DNA from: Clostridiales bacterium
GTDB lineage: Bacteria > Bacillota > Clostridia > Christensenellales > Pumilibacteraceae
Direction of reading: 5' to 3'
NCBI GenBank assembly: GCA_022511445.1
Contig: JAFLVE010000011.1
Location: 1-64,000, forward strand
Length of the DNA: 64,000 nt
Below, piece by piece: positions 25,636 to 33,990 of the stretch (positions within the stretch are counted from its first letter, which is position 1; each line of letters begins with the position of its first letter). Position numbers and translations under genes: made by a program. Below the pieces are notes generated by a model that was not told where the DNA came from, did no database searches, and was given only the letters and a program-made list of their open reading frames with translations.

Positions 25636-27657
25636 TTATATGTTAAGCTCCAGACCGTTTTCGTTTACGTACGAGCACCAGTTTCCGTTTTCGATTATTT
25701 CCTCGCGGGCAATCTCTTTAAAGAATTTTTCCTTTTCTCTCGGCGTGCGGTCTATCGCGTCTTCCCACCGCGTTACGGCGGCGGAGTAGAAGCGGAGCAT
25801 TCTTACGTTGTCGTCCGTTTTGCGGTCGAACGACAGCTTTCCCCAATAGCTCGACAGTAGGAGAGACGCCGCGGTGCCTATTCCGAGGATAATCGCTCCG
25901 ATGTTGCGCCAAGCTATATGTGCAAAAGCGATGTTTTCCCAAAACAAAGAGTAATTAAAAGCGTGGCATATATACGTAACAATCTCCAATCCCAATACCA
26001 AAGCGTACAGTCCGATTGCGATATACTTGAATATGTCGGACAGCTTTTTGTGGAGTTCGGACGTTTTTTTGTTGGGCGGCAATTTTCTGCTGTGGTAGTT
26101 TTCCTGCCCCTCGGGACCGCCTATTCCCTTATTGTTTCTTTCGAGCCATACAAACATTATTTTGTCTGCGTCGATATTAAGCTTGTGGGTTTCGTTGACT
26201 ACCGCGAGCGCCTGAATGGCTTTGTGGATCCACAGTATGCCTACTTTTTGAGTCCACGGGCATAAATCGCAGACGTTTGTAATTGTAATTTCCTCGTCTA
26301 TGCAAGAGGACAAGTAAAACTGTATTCTCAGCGCTTCCGCAAAGGTGCGGTACACGGTGTAGTATTTGTGGTATCCCCGTTGTCTTCCGATTCGGAGCAT
26401 GATTATTATTGCCACAATCGCGGCGGTGCAGGGGATTATCATAAACGGTAGCGCCGCGTCGTCGTAAATAAGGAAAAACAGCGCTACGGCGGTACCGAGT
26501 ATCGCGATAATAAATAGAATCCTGCTGTATGCGGCTTGGTGTACGCTGTACGAAAGATAGTCCGTCTTGGCGTAATGATAACAAAGGCTTTTTCTGTACT
26601 CGTCGAGCTCGGTTGTTTTTCCGTCGTCTATCCACAGTTTTTGAATTATCTTTTCCTCTTTAACGCCGCAAGATAGATTATTGTACTCGACCGTTTGGGC
26701 GATAAGCGTTTGAATGTACTCAGGCGGTTTTTCAGAAAAGGTGTAATATACCAATTTAGTGACGTCTTTTTCTTCTTTAACGTCGCTGCATGCTTGTTGG
26801 GCGGCGGAATCATCGTCTTCCTTAGGCTCGAGCGTTATTTTTATTTCCTTACGGTCTCTGTTTTCGGCTTTATCGGCAGGGACGGGATAGTTGTTTTCGG
26901 GGTCGGGCTTTTTTTCGAAATTTACTTCCGTATCCTCGTCCGCGTTTTTTGCTTTTTTATTAAGGAACTCTCTGTGTCCCTCTTTTTCTTTAACGGTCGG
27001 AACGTGCGCAATCATCCATTGCTTTTTGATTTCCCGTTCGGGCTGACCCTCTCTCCGCGCGTTTATGTAAATAACGGCGGCGGAATCGTTAACGGCGCCC
27101 GGCTTAAACATTCCGTCGTGGTCTAAATAATTGTGAGCCAAAGCGAATTTTATTACCTCTACCGTGCCGCAGCCGTATTGTTCCGAAGGAGACTTTCCAT
27201 CCCACAGCGCCAACAGTATGTGCGAGTGCTCGGCTATATATATGCCGGTCTGGCGGTATTCGTAGTTTTCACGGCTCAACTTCATAAAGTCCCGACACTG
27301 TTCGATATCGGGCGCGACAAATCGGCGCTTTGTTTTGGCGAGATTGGAGAGGAGGTTTTTTTTGTCGTCTCCGTCGTCAAAGCTATTAATGTACTCGTCC
27401 TCGGGTCGGGGGAGAACGGCGTACACGTCTATCCCCAGATCGAACGCCGCCTCGGCGCACAGCGTGTCGGCGCCTTGAGCAAAAGCGTTTAGCATAACGA
27501 TGGGCGTATCTTCTCCGCCCGATTTCGACTCGCAAAGCTTCTTGATTTCCTCGAGGCTTTCTATAATGCGCTTTTTTATTTCGGGCTTGTCCGCCTCGGC
27601 AATGTTTCTGTGACCCGTCACGCCCACTATAATCGGGATTTTTTCGCTTACAGGCAT
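25636..27657 (-). CDS. SLOG domain fused to SLATT-like four-helix membrane region
   Basis: This 673-residue protein starts with a Rossmann-like SLOG domain. IPIIVGVTGHRNI (residues 7-19) is the nucleotide-loop signature, followed by AFAQGADTLCAEAAFDLGIDV and VLPRP. The middle (about 235-300) is a charged linker. Four membrane helices occur in two pairs, about 380-398 with 403-423 and about 543-565 with 585-605, each pair attached to helical segments (YHKYYTVYRTFAEALRIQFYL and KLSFDRKTDDNVRMLRFYSAAV). This is the SLATT arrangement. In computational surveys of immunity genes, SLOG domains are proposed to sense nucleotide-derived signals and SLATT to act as a pore-forming effector. No CD-NTase gene is beside it, so it would work alone or with a distant signal source. 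Promoter and ribosome site (AGAGGTAGGA) are strong. Confidence 0.8.
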   Translation of the reverse strand: MPVSEKIPIIVGVTGHRNIAEADKPEIKKRIIESLEEIKKLCESKSGGEDTPIVMLNAFAQGADTLCAEAAFDLGIDVYAVLPRPEDEYINSFDDGDDKKNLLSNLAKTKRRFVAPDIEQCRDFMKLSRENYEYRQTGIYIAEHSHILLALWDGKSPSEQYGCGTVEVIKFALAHNYLDHDGMFKPGAVNDSAAVIYINARREGQPEREIKKQWMIAHVPTVKEKEGHREFLNKKAKNADEDTEVNFEKKPDPENNYPVPADKAENRDRKEIKITLEPKEDDDSAAQQACSDVKEEKDVTKLVYYTFSEKPPEYIQTLIAQTVEYNNLSCGVKEEKIIQKLWIDDGKTTELDEYRKSLCYHYAKTDYLSYSVHQAAYSRILFIIAILGTAVALFFLIYDDAALPFMIIPCTAAIVAIIIMLRIGRQRGYHKYYTVYRTFAEALRIQFYLSSCIDEEITITNVCDLCPWTQKVGILWIHKAIQALAVVNETHKLNIDADKIMFVWLERNNKGIGGPEGQENYHSRKLPPNKKTSELHKKLSDIFKYIAIGLYALVLGLEIVTYICHAFNYSLFWENIAFAHIAWRNIGAIILGIGTAASLLLSSYWGKLSFDRKTDDNVRMLRFYSAAVTRWEDAIDRTPREKEKFFKEIAREEIIENGNWCSYVNENGLELNI

Positions 27658-27693
27658 TATCCTACCTCTTGCTTTCGGTTTAGAGTTAGGGAC

Positions 27694-27722
27694 ATTATAT
27701 CACGCGTGGGGCTGTTTGTCAA
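27694..27722 (-). promoter_or_regulatory. Promoter of the SLOG-SLATT gene
   Basis: On the minus strand TTGACA (27722-27717) and TATAAT (27699-27694) are 17 bp apart, the consensus arrangement. Confidence 0.75.
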
Positions 27723-27875
27723 CCTTGCCGTTTTGCGGTGCGTTGACATATATACATATTAGCATTCGTGCGATAAAACCCCAAAAAACGGCTTCGGATT
27801 ACGTTATGTGTGCAATCGTGCATATATAAAATCGATTTACAAAGCGGATTTTTGACTTTTTCGCGAAAAATCCCC
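27723..27875. other. Spacer between divergent SLOG-SLATT and CDF promoters
   Basis: The 320-bp gap between 27658 and 27977 holds two divergent promoters and leaders. The remaining 150 bp between them is A/T-rich with no clear hairpin, repeat or ORF that I can support. Confidence 0.5.
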
Positions 27876-27904
27876 TTGAACGAAGGCCGCAATTGTGATA
27901 TACT
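27876..27904 (+). promoter_or_regulatory. Promoter of the CDF transporter gene
   Basis: TTGAAC (27876-27881) and TATACT (27899-27904) are 17 bp apart. The start near 27911 lies after any earlier in-frame ATG, which supports the GTG start at 27978. Confidence 0.65.
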
Positions 27905-27977
27905 GTATTATCGGACAGTAAAAGCGAGAGAAAGAATTCGAGTTAAGTTCGAGAATCTAAGGAATCAATCTGTTATT

Positions 27978-29072
27978 GTGACGGAAAAAGGCAGAAACAA
28001 AAGTGCGGTTATAACGCTTATAATAGGTCTTGCGCTGAATCTGGCGCTCGGCGGGGCAAAGCTTGCCGCGGGGATTATATCCGACTCGGTGTCGGTTATG
28101 TCGGACGCGTTTAACAATCTGTCCGACGCTGGCGTGTCGATGGTAACTATCGTCGCGGTGTGGTTAAGCGCGCGCGCCGCGGATCACGACCATCCGTACG
28201 GGCACGGCAGGTACGAGTATATAGCAACCTTTATACTCGGCGCGGTTATCGCCATGGTGGGCGTAGAGGTGTGCATAAGCGGGGTGCAGAGGATAATCAC
28301 ACCCGTCGACGTGGAGTTCGGCGCGGTGGTTTGGGCGGCGCTCGGCGCGTCGGTCGGGATAAAAGCGTTTATGGCGGTGTTCTATGCGGTGCGCGGAAAA
28401 AAGGTCGGCTCGGACACCATTAAGGCGGCGGCGGTCGATTCTGCGTCCGACTGCGTGGTGACCGCCGTAGTTCTTGCCTGCGCCGTTGCCGAAATGTTCA
28501 CGGGCGCGCATATCGACGGGTACGCGTCGATTGCGGTTGCGATCTTTGTTCTTGTGTTTGCGGTCAGAATACTGAAAAACACCGTAAACAGACTGCTCGG
28601 TACGCGCCCCTCCCAAAACCTAATCGAAAGTGTAAAAATGCTTATTCTGTCCGAGCAAGCGGTTGTATCATTGCACGATCTTATAATAAACGACTACGGC
28701 GAAAAGAGCAAGCTTGCCGAGGTGGACGTTGTGTTTCCCGCAAAGATGAGCTTTGTCGAAGTCCACGCGGTGTGCGACAGGATAGAGAGCGCGGCGCGCG
28801 ATACGCTCGGGGTAAAGCTGTGCATTCACGCCGACCCGTTTATCACAGACGACGAGCGGCTTAACGAGCTGAGGACAAGGATAGATGCGCTTCTTAAGCC
28901 GTTCGGTGCGAGCGCGCACGATATAGGGATAGACGACTGCAAAAAGCGTGTGGCGCTCGACGTGCTCATTTCGGGCGACGGTCAGCCTGTGGACGAGATC
29001 GCGGGGCTTATAAACGCCGAATCGGAAACCCTCCTCGGCTACGGCGCGGACGTCAATGTGGATTACATTTAA
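27978..29072 (+). CDS. Cation diffusion facilitator (CDF) metal transporter
   Basis: This 364-residue membrane protein exports Zn2+, Fe2+ or Mn2+ in exchange for protons. Six membrane helices are followed by a cytoplasmic domain. MSDAFNNLSDAG in helix 2 and ADHDHPYGHGRYEY are the family signatures. I chose the GTG at 27978 because the promoter lies after the upstream in-frame ATG and because it gives a short N-terminus before helix 1. The C-terminal domain is longer than in minimal CDF proteins. The metal cannot be assigned. The stop abuts mnmA. Confidence 0.88.
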   Translation: MTEKGRNKSAVITLIIGLALNLALGGAKLAAGIISDSVSVMSDAFNNLSDAGVSMVTIVAVWLSARAADHDHPYGHGRYEYIATFILGAVIAMVGVEVCISGVQRIITPVDVEFGAVVWAALGASVGIKAFMAVFYAVRGKKVGSDTIKAAAVDSASDCVVTAVVLACAVAEMFTGAHIDGYASIAVAIFVLVFAVRILKNTVNRLLGTRPSQNLIESVKMLILSEQAVVSLHDLIINDYGEKSKLAEVDVVFPAKMSFVEVHAVCDRIESAARDTLGVKLCIHADPFITDDERLNELRTRIDALLKPFGASAHDIGIDDCKKRVALDVLISGDGQPVDEIAGLINAESETLLGYGADVNVDYI

Positions 29073-29073
29073 T

Positions 29074-30153
29074 ATGGCTAACGGAAAAAAGAAAAAGGTT
29101 ATAATAGGCATGTCGGGCGGGGTCGATTCCGCCGTTGCCGCATACTTGCTTAAGCGGGACGGATACGATACCGTCGGACTGTTTATGCATAATTGGGAGG
29201 AGGAAGGCTGTCCGTCTACCGACGATTGGCGGGACGTCGAGCGCGTGTGCGCCGCGATTGGAATCGATTGCTATTCGGTCAACTTCGCCAAGGAATATGC
29301 GGACGGCGTGTTCGAGTATTTTTTGAAGGAGTATAAAGCGTACCGCACGCCCAATCCCGACGTTTTGTGTAACCGCGTCGTTAAGTTCGGCGTTTTCCGC
29401 GACTACGCGCTCTCGCTCGGCGCGGACTTTATCGCGACGGGGCACTATTGCAAGGCGGGCATTTTCGGCAGCGCGCCCGCGCTGTTTCGCGCCGCGGACG
29501 AAAATAAGGACCAGACCTACTTTTTGAATCAAGTAAAAACCGAACAGCTCGGTGGCGTGCTGTTTCCGCTTGCCGACTTAATTAAGCCGCGCGTCAGAGA
29601 GATAGCGGCGGAGCTTAATCTGCCCGTCGCCGCAAAAAAGGACAGCACGGGGATATGCTTTATCGGCGAGCGAAAGTTTAAGCAGTTTCTTAAGCAGTAT
29701 CTCCCCGCGCAAAGCGGAGATATTGTAGATATAAACGGCAACGTCGTAGGCCGTCACGACGGGCTTATGTACTACACGCTCGGTCAGCGCCGCGGACTCG
29801 GCATAGGCGGAGTTAAGGGCGAGGCGGGCAGGTGGTTTGTTCTCGATAAGGACGTAAAAAACAACAGGCTTGTCGTCTCGTGCGGCGACGAATCGGAGCT
29901 TTATTCTTCCGCGCTCGAGGGTAGCGGGTTTAACGTTATAGGAAGTTTCGACATGCCGAGTAAACTTATCTGCACGGCTAAAACGCGTTACCGCCAGCCC
30001 GATTTTCCCGCTACGCTTTATCTTAAAAAGGACGGAGCGTTCACGCTCGAGTTTGAAACAAAGCAACGCGCAGTAACGCCCGGGCAGTACGCCGTAATAT
30101 ATGCGGGAGAGCGCTGCATCGGCGGCGGGGTGATAGAGCGCGCAATAAAATAA
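29074..30153 (+). CDS. mnmA: tRNA-specific 2-thiouridylase MnmA
   Basis: This 359-residue enzyme adds sulfur to U34 of tRNA(Lys/Glu/Gln). The PP-loop SGGVDS spans residues 14-19, the first catalytic Cys lies in LCNRVVKFG, and the second in STGICFIGE. An in-frame ATG six codons earlier (29056) is equally possible; I prefer 29074 because it gives MANGKKKKV. It begins two bases after the CDF stop. Together with MnmG upstream it accounts for both modifications of the same wobble base. Confidence 0.95.
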   Translation: MANGKKKKVIIGMSGGVDSAVAAYLLKRDGYDTVGLFMHNWEEEGCPSTDDWRDVERVCAAIGIDCYSVNFAKEYADGVFEYFLKEYKAYRTPNPDVLCNRVVKFGVFRDYALSLGADFIATGHYCKAGIFGSAPALFRAADENKDQTYFLNQVKTEQLGGVLFPLADLIKPRVREIAAELNLPVAAKKDSTGICFIGERKFKQFLKQYLPAQSGDIVDINGNVVGRHDGLMYYTLGQRRGLGIGGVKGEAGRWFVLDKDVKNNRLVVSCGDESELYSSALEGSGFNVIGSFDMPSKLICTAKTRYRQPDFPATLYLKKDGAFTLEFETKQRAVTPGQYAVIYAGERCIGGGVIERAIK

Positions 30154-30220
30154 AGTGAAAACCTTTACCGAATTGCTTTTTCGGTATATAATATATACAG
30201 ACCGATAGGAGACTTTTTTA

Positions 30221-30961
30221 ATGATTTGGGATTACTTTACCGACCCCGAATACATGCTGTACGCGATTTCGATTGTGCTTATTATCCCGGTGTTCATCTT
30301 TGGGATAGTCGCTTCCGCACGCGTTAACTCGGTGTTTAATAAGTATAACGGCATACGCGTCAGTTCGGGAATCAATGCCGAAACGTACGTAAGGAATTTT
30401 CTTATAAACAGCGGGGTAAACGGTATTCGCTTCGCCGCGGTAAGAGGCTCGCTCACCGATAACTTTAACCCCACAAACAACACCATAAGTCTGTCCGACA
30501 CCGTGCGCGGCGCGGCGACGATCGGCGCGATAGGGGTTGCGTGTCACGAGGCGGGGCATGCCGTTCAGCACGCAAAAAAATACTTCTTTTCTTCGGCGCG
30601 GCTTAAGCTTGTTCCTATCGTCAACTTTGCAAGCGGAATGATTTGGCCGATATTCATTATCGGTTACGTTTTTGGACTCGGGACAATGCACGGAGGTATA
30701 GGCAATATCTTTATATATGCCGGGCTTGCCGTAATGGGGCTCTCGTTGCTGTTTTCGCTCGTTACGCTCCCCACCGAGTTTAATGCGAGCGCAAGGGCGT
30801 ACGCCTATCTTAAAACGTGCCTGCTCCCCGAAGAGGCTGTCGGCGTAAGAAAGGTGCTTACAGCCGCCGCTATGACTTACGTCGCGTCGTTTATGATGAC
30901 CTCTTTACACTTCCTGCGATTCTTGGCGCTGTTCCTTATAAACACAAGGCGCCGCCGCTAA
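30221..30961 (+). CDS. yugP: YugP-type zinc metallopeptidase
   Basis: This 246-residue membrane protease belongs to the YugP family. The zinc motif HEAGHAVQHA lies near residue 107, with a third-ligand region in LPTEFNASARAY. Membrane helices occur at the N-terminus (about 9-30) and around 140-185. Start and promoter are clear, with TATAAT upstream and a TAGGAGAC ribosome site. The substrate is unknown. A bidirectional terminator separates it from the converging gene. Confidence 0.9.
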   Translation: MIWDYFTDPEYMLYAISIVLIIPVFIFGIVASARVNSVFNKYNGIRVSSGINAETYVRNFLINSGVNGIRFAAVRGSLTDNFNPTNNTISLSDTVRGAATIGAIGVACHEAGHAVQHAKKYFFSSARLKLVPIVNFASGMIWPIFIIGYVFGLGTMHGGIGNIFIYAGLAVMGLSLLFSLVTLPTEFNASARAYAYLKTCLLPEEAVGVRKVLTAAAMTYVASFMMTSLHFLRFLALFLINTRRRR

Positions 30962-30975
30962 AAACAAATAAAAGA

Positions 30976-31005
30976 AAAAATCGGGCGTATCTCGGCCCGA
31001 TTTTT
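30976..31005. terminator. Bidirectional terminator
   Basis: AAAAATCGGGC (30976-30986) pairs perfectly with GCCCGATTTTT (30995-31005). It lies between converging genes and can serve both. Confidence 0.88.
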
Positions 31006-31016
31006 GTTTGCGGTTT

Positions 31017-31568
31017 TTATACGGAGGAATCAATTTCCTCGATATTGTCTATCAGCCCGCCGTCGAGCGTGTACTTGTTTAGGTGCGCTACCTCGTTCGT
31101 ATCTATGAGATAAAAGAGCGGCTCCGTTTTCCAAAAGCATTCCTCTATTCTGTCGTACCCCTCGAAAAACGCGACGAGTGCGCGTTTATCCACGGTTTCT
31201 TTAAGCGACTCGCTCAGCATAGCGTACGCCGAAAACACGTCGCCGTTTTTTATAAGCGAAAACAGCCGCATTACAGGCGAGGGCTGCACCGCGGTTTCCT
31301 GACGTGAAAAGCCGTACACCGTCATGTGCCGAGGCTCGAGCGTAAGAAGATAATTGTTTTTGTCGAGTCTTATTCCGTTATATAGCTCGGCCTTGGTGTT
31401 ACGCGCGCCCTCGAGCTTTACCGTATACGGGAGAAGAGTGTGCCTAATAGGCAGCACCGTTACGTACAGCACGTCGAATTCGGAAAAGGCGAGGCTGTCC
31501 GCTCGCTCGAAAAAATCGCCGTTTATTTGGTACACGCAATCGAATTTGCTTTTAATATGCAGTTCCAT
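31017..31568 (-). CDS. Hypothetical protein
   Basis: I do not recognise this 183-residue protein. It has no membrane segment or signal. The first 110 residues are strand-rich (MELHIKSKFDCVYQINGDFF) and the rest is helical. It converges on yugP and is divergent from the Myb-like gene. There is no clear ribosome site before its ATG. Codon use matches the neighbours, so it is probably a real gene. Confidence 0.6.
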   Translation of the reverse strand: MELHIKSKFDCVYQINGDFFERADSLAFSEFDVLYVTVLPIRHTLLPYTVKLEGARNTKAELYNGIRLDKNNYLLTLEPRHMTVYGFSRQETAVQPSPVMRLFSLIKNGDVFSAYAMLSESLKETVDKRALVAFFEGYDRIEECFWKTEPLFYLIDTNEVAHLNKYTLDGGLIDNIEEIDSSV

Positions 31569-31646
31569 ACAATATATTTATGACGGGCTTTAGCTTAGTA
31601 TGTATATTATGAGCGGCAAAAGGCAATCATTGTTTCGGAGGCTAAT

Positions 31647-32213
31647 ATGAACAACAGCAATTGGACAATAGAACAAACAAAACGCCTTTTTTCGCTCTGC
31701 GACAAGGCAAAAAAATCGGGGAAAAGTCTCGGCGAGGCGTTTGCCGTTTCGGCGGCGGAGACGGGACGCTCGGTAAACTCGGTAAGAAATTATTACTACG
31801 CTCAAACAAAAATTTTCGAGCTCGTGCCCGACGTTGCGAAAAAGCTTGGCGTTACGTTATGCGAGGTAAAACGCGAGGCGTTTGTGCCGTTTAGCGGCGA
31901 CGAGGTAAAATCTCTTATCGAGCACATTCTCGTAAAAAAGGGCGAGGGCGTTTCCGTCCGCGCGGCGATAGCGGAAATATCCCCCGACCCGAAAACCGCG
32001 CTCCGCTATCAAAACAAATATCGCTCGTACCTTCGCTCGCACAGAAGCGAGGTGGAGGCCATTATGGCGGATTTAAGCAGCCGCGGCATAAAATACTTCG
32101 ACCCGTACAAAAAGTCGGGTGCGGATAACTTCGAGCGGCTTACGCGCTACCTTGCCGCTCTCGACCAGAAAAGCGTGGGTAAATTCCTTTCTATTATCGA
32201 AAAGATAACCTGA
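31647..32213 (+). CDS. Myb/SANT-like DNA-binding protein
   Basis: This is a 188-residue protein with a Myb-like helix-turn-helix at the N-terminus: NWTIEQTKRLFSLCDKAKKS, then SVNSVRNYYYAQTK. The spacing resembles RsfA-type prespore regulators of Firmicutes, though the similarity is visible only in this part. The second half is charged and helical. A GGAGG ribosome site is present. A role in spore-stage transcription is a guess. A hairpin terminator follows. Confidence 0.7.
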   Translation: MNNSNWTIEQTKRLFSLCDKAKKSGKSLGEAFAVSAAETGRSVNSVRNYYYAQTKIFELVPDVAKKLGVTLCEVKREAFVPFSGDEVKSLIEHILVKKGEGVSVRAAIAEISPDPKTALRYQNKYRSYLRSHRSEVEAIMADLSSRGIKYFDPYKKSGADNFERLTRYLAALDQKSVGKFLSIIEKIT

Positions 32214-32237
32214 TTGCTTTCGGCGTAGTTCAGAACG

Positions 32238-32273
32238 AAAAGAATCCGACCTTAACGCGGTCGGGTTCTTTTT
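32238..32273 (+). terminator. Terminator after the Myb-like gene
   Basis: A 14-bp stem (32238-32251 with 32259-32272, one G-T pair) is followed by T-rich sequence. Confidence 0.82.
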
Positions 32274-32390
32274 GTCGTTGAGAAAAAGCGTGCGTATAAC
32301 GTTATATAACCGTTTGGATATGTCGAAATTCGCTTGCATTTTCGACGGCGGAGATATATAATATGAGTAGTAATATTTAGAGGCACTCTC

Positions 32391-33005
32391 ATGGACGGTA
32401 TTAAAAAAAGTGGGAAGCTTGATAAAAACGGAAAGACTCTCGAGGAGTTTTTGCGTTCTTACGACGTTACCGAATATTTTCGTCCGTCCGTGACGGTGGA
32501 CGCCGTTTTGTTAAGTAAAACCGCGTGCGGCGGAAAGGTGCTTTTAATTAAGCGCGGCGGGCATCCGTACATAGGCGACTGGGCGTTCCCCGGCGGGTTT
32601 GTGGAAGCGGACGAGTCGTGCGAGGAAGCGGTAGCCCGCGAGCTGTGCGAGGAGACCGGCATAACGAAGATTCCGCTGTATCAAGCGGTTACCGTTTCGA
32701 CACCCGACAGAGATCCGCGCTGGCGCAATATTACCGTTGTGTACTGCGCGCTTACGGACGAGGTTAAAGCCGTGGGCGGCGACGACGCCGACGAAGCGTG
32801 CTGGTTCGATTTTACATACGCCGATTCGGGGAAATTCGTAACGCTTGATTTTTCGGGCGACGAAAGCTTTACCGTAAAATTAAAGGTCGTGCGCGACGGG
32901 CGGGGTAAGATAGATATAAACAAAACCGAAATTGTCGAAAGCGGAAAGACGGCGTTCGACCATGCCAAAGTACTGTGCTACTTATACGAGGAGTATTTGA
33001 AATGA
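32391..33005 (+). CDS. NUDIX hydrolase
   Basis: This 204-residue protein has a complete Nudix box at residues 69-91: [20 protein letters not shown] begins it and the EETGI end follows. The family hydrolyses nucleoside diphosphate derivatives such as ADP-ribose. The N-terminal 30 residues and the C-terminal 90 are longer than in minimal enzymes. Its TGA overlaps the ATG of the asparaginase gene (ATGA), so the two are coupled. The substrate is not predictable. Confidence 0.88.
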   Translation: MDGIKKSGKLDKNGKTLEEFLRSYDVTEYFRPSVTVDAVLLSKTACGGKVLLIKRGGHPYIGDWAFPGGFVEADESCEEAVARELCEETGITKIPLYQAVTVSTPDRDPRWRNITVVYCALTDEVKAVGGDDADEACWFDFTYADSGKFVTLDFSGDESFTVKLKVVRDGRGKIDINKTEIVESGKTAFDHAKVLCYLYEEYLK

Positions 33006-33907
33006 AGATTGCCCTTGTTGCTACGGGCGGCACGATAGGAAGCCGCAAAAATCAGGACGGCATAATTAAGCTGAGCGATTCGGCTACGACGCATATAGCG
33101 TCCATTGTCGGCGCCGATTCGGTATTCGATTCTCTTACTACGCACAGCGAGAGAATGCAGTTCTCCGACCTTAACGAGCTTAGGAAAATCGTTAGGAGCG
33201 CGCTTGCGACAAACCCCGACGGCGTTATAATAACGCACGGCACCGACACGCTTGCTTCCACCTCGTCCTACCTTGCGTACGCCTTTTGCGATACCAAGGT
33301 ACCTATCGTAATGTGCTCGGCGGACCTTCCGCTGACAGAGCCCGAAAGCAACGGCTTTGCGGTGCTCAATTCCGCCAAAATCTTTCTCGAGCACGGAAAG
33401 CCCGGCGTGTACGTTGTGTACAAAAACCCCGACTGCGCGCCCGCAATTCACCATGCGGCAAGGCTGCTCCCCGCGCACCTTCACGACCACTATTATAAGT
33501 CGATAGGCGGCGATTGCGAGTTTAAAGATACAGGGCTTATGCACGGGCTCGACTTTAACCTCGTAGAGCACAAGGTGCTTTGCATAATCCCGTACGTAGG
33601 GCTCGATTACTCGGTGTTTAATCTCGACGGATATTCAGCTGTCGTTCACTCGGCGTACCATTCCGGCACGGTCAACGCGGCGCACTTTAACGCCTTTGCG
33701 GCGGCGCACCCCGATATACCCATGTTCATGACGGCGGGGCGGAAAAAGTACGACGGGCAGGTTTTTGTAAACAACGTAGTGCAGTGCCACGGCATAACGC
33801 GCCCCGCGCTTTACATGAAGGTGCTTATAGGTCTTAACAACAACATAAAGGACCTCGCCGCGTTTGTAAGGAAAAACGCCTGCGGCGAAATTGTCGAAAA
33901 ATATTAA
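33002..33907 (+). CDS. ansA: L-asparaginase family protein
   Basis: This 301-residue enzyme hydrolyses asparagine to aspartate and ammonia. The two catalytic Thr motifs are present: ATGGTIGS at the N-terminus and [14 protein letters not shown] about 75 residues later. Length is at the short end for type I enzymes. The start at 33002 overlaps the NUDIX stop and gives [12 protein letters not shown] terminator follows. Confidence 0.88.
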   Translation: MKIALVATGGTIGSRKNQDGIIKLSDSATTHIASIVGADSVFDSLTTHSERMQFSDLNELRKIVRSALATNPDGVIITHGTDTLASTSSYLAYAFCDTKVPIVMCSADLPLTEPESNGFAVLNSAKIFLEHGKPGVYVVYKNPDCAPAIHHAARLLPAHLHDHYYKSIGGDCEFKDTGLMHGLDFNLVEHKVLCIIPYVGLDYSVFNLDGYSAVVHSAYHSGTVNAAHFNAFAAAHPDIPMFMTAGRKKYDGQVFVNNVVQCHGITRPALYMKVLIGLNNNIKDLAAFVRKNACGEIVEKY

Positions 33908-33925
33908 GCTTTAAAAATCATAAAT

Positions 33926-33959
33926 AAAAACCCGTCGCAAATAAATGCGTCGGGTTTTT
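33926..33959. terminator. Terminator between asparaginase and the giant surface protein
   Basis: AAAAACCCG..CGCA (33926-33939) pairs with the TGCG..CGGGTTTTT arm at 33946-33959, with one mismatch. A-run and T-run allow use from both sides. Confidence 0.85.
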
Positions 33960-33990
33960 GTTATGTGCATTTGATTTATAAGCAGTAGTA

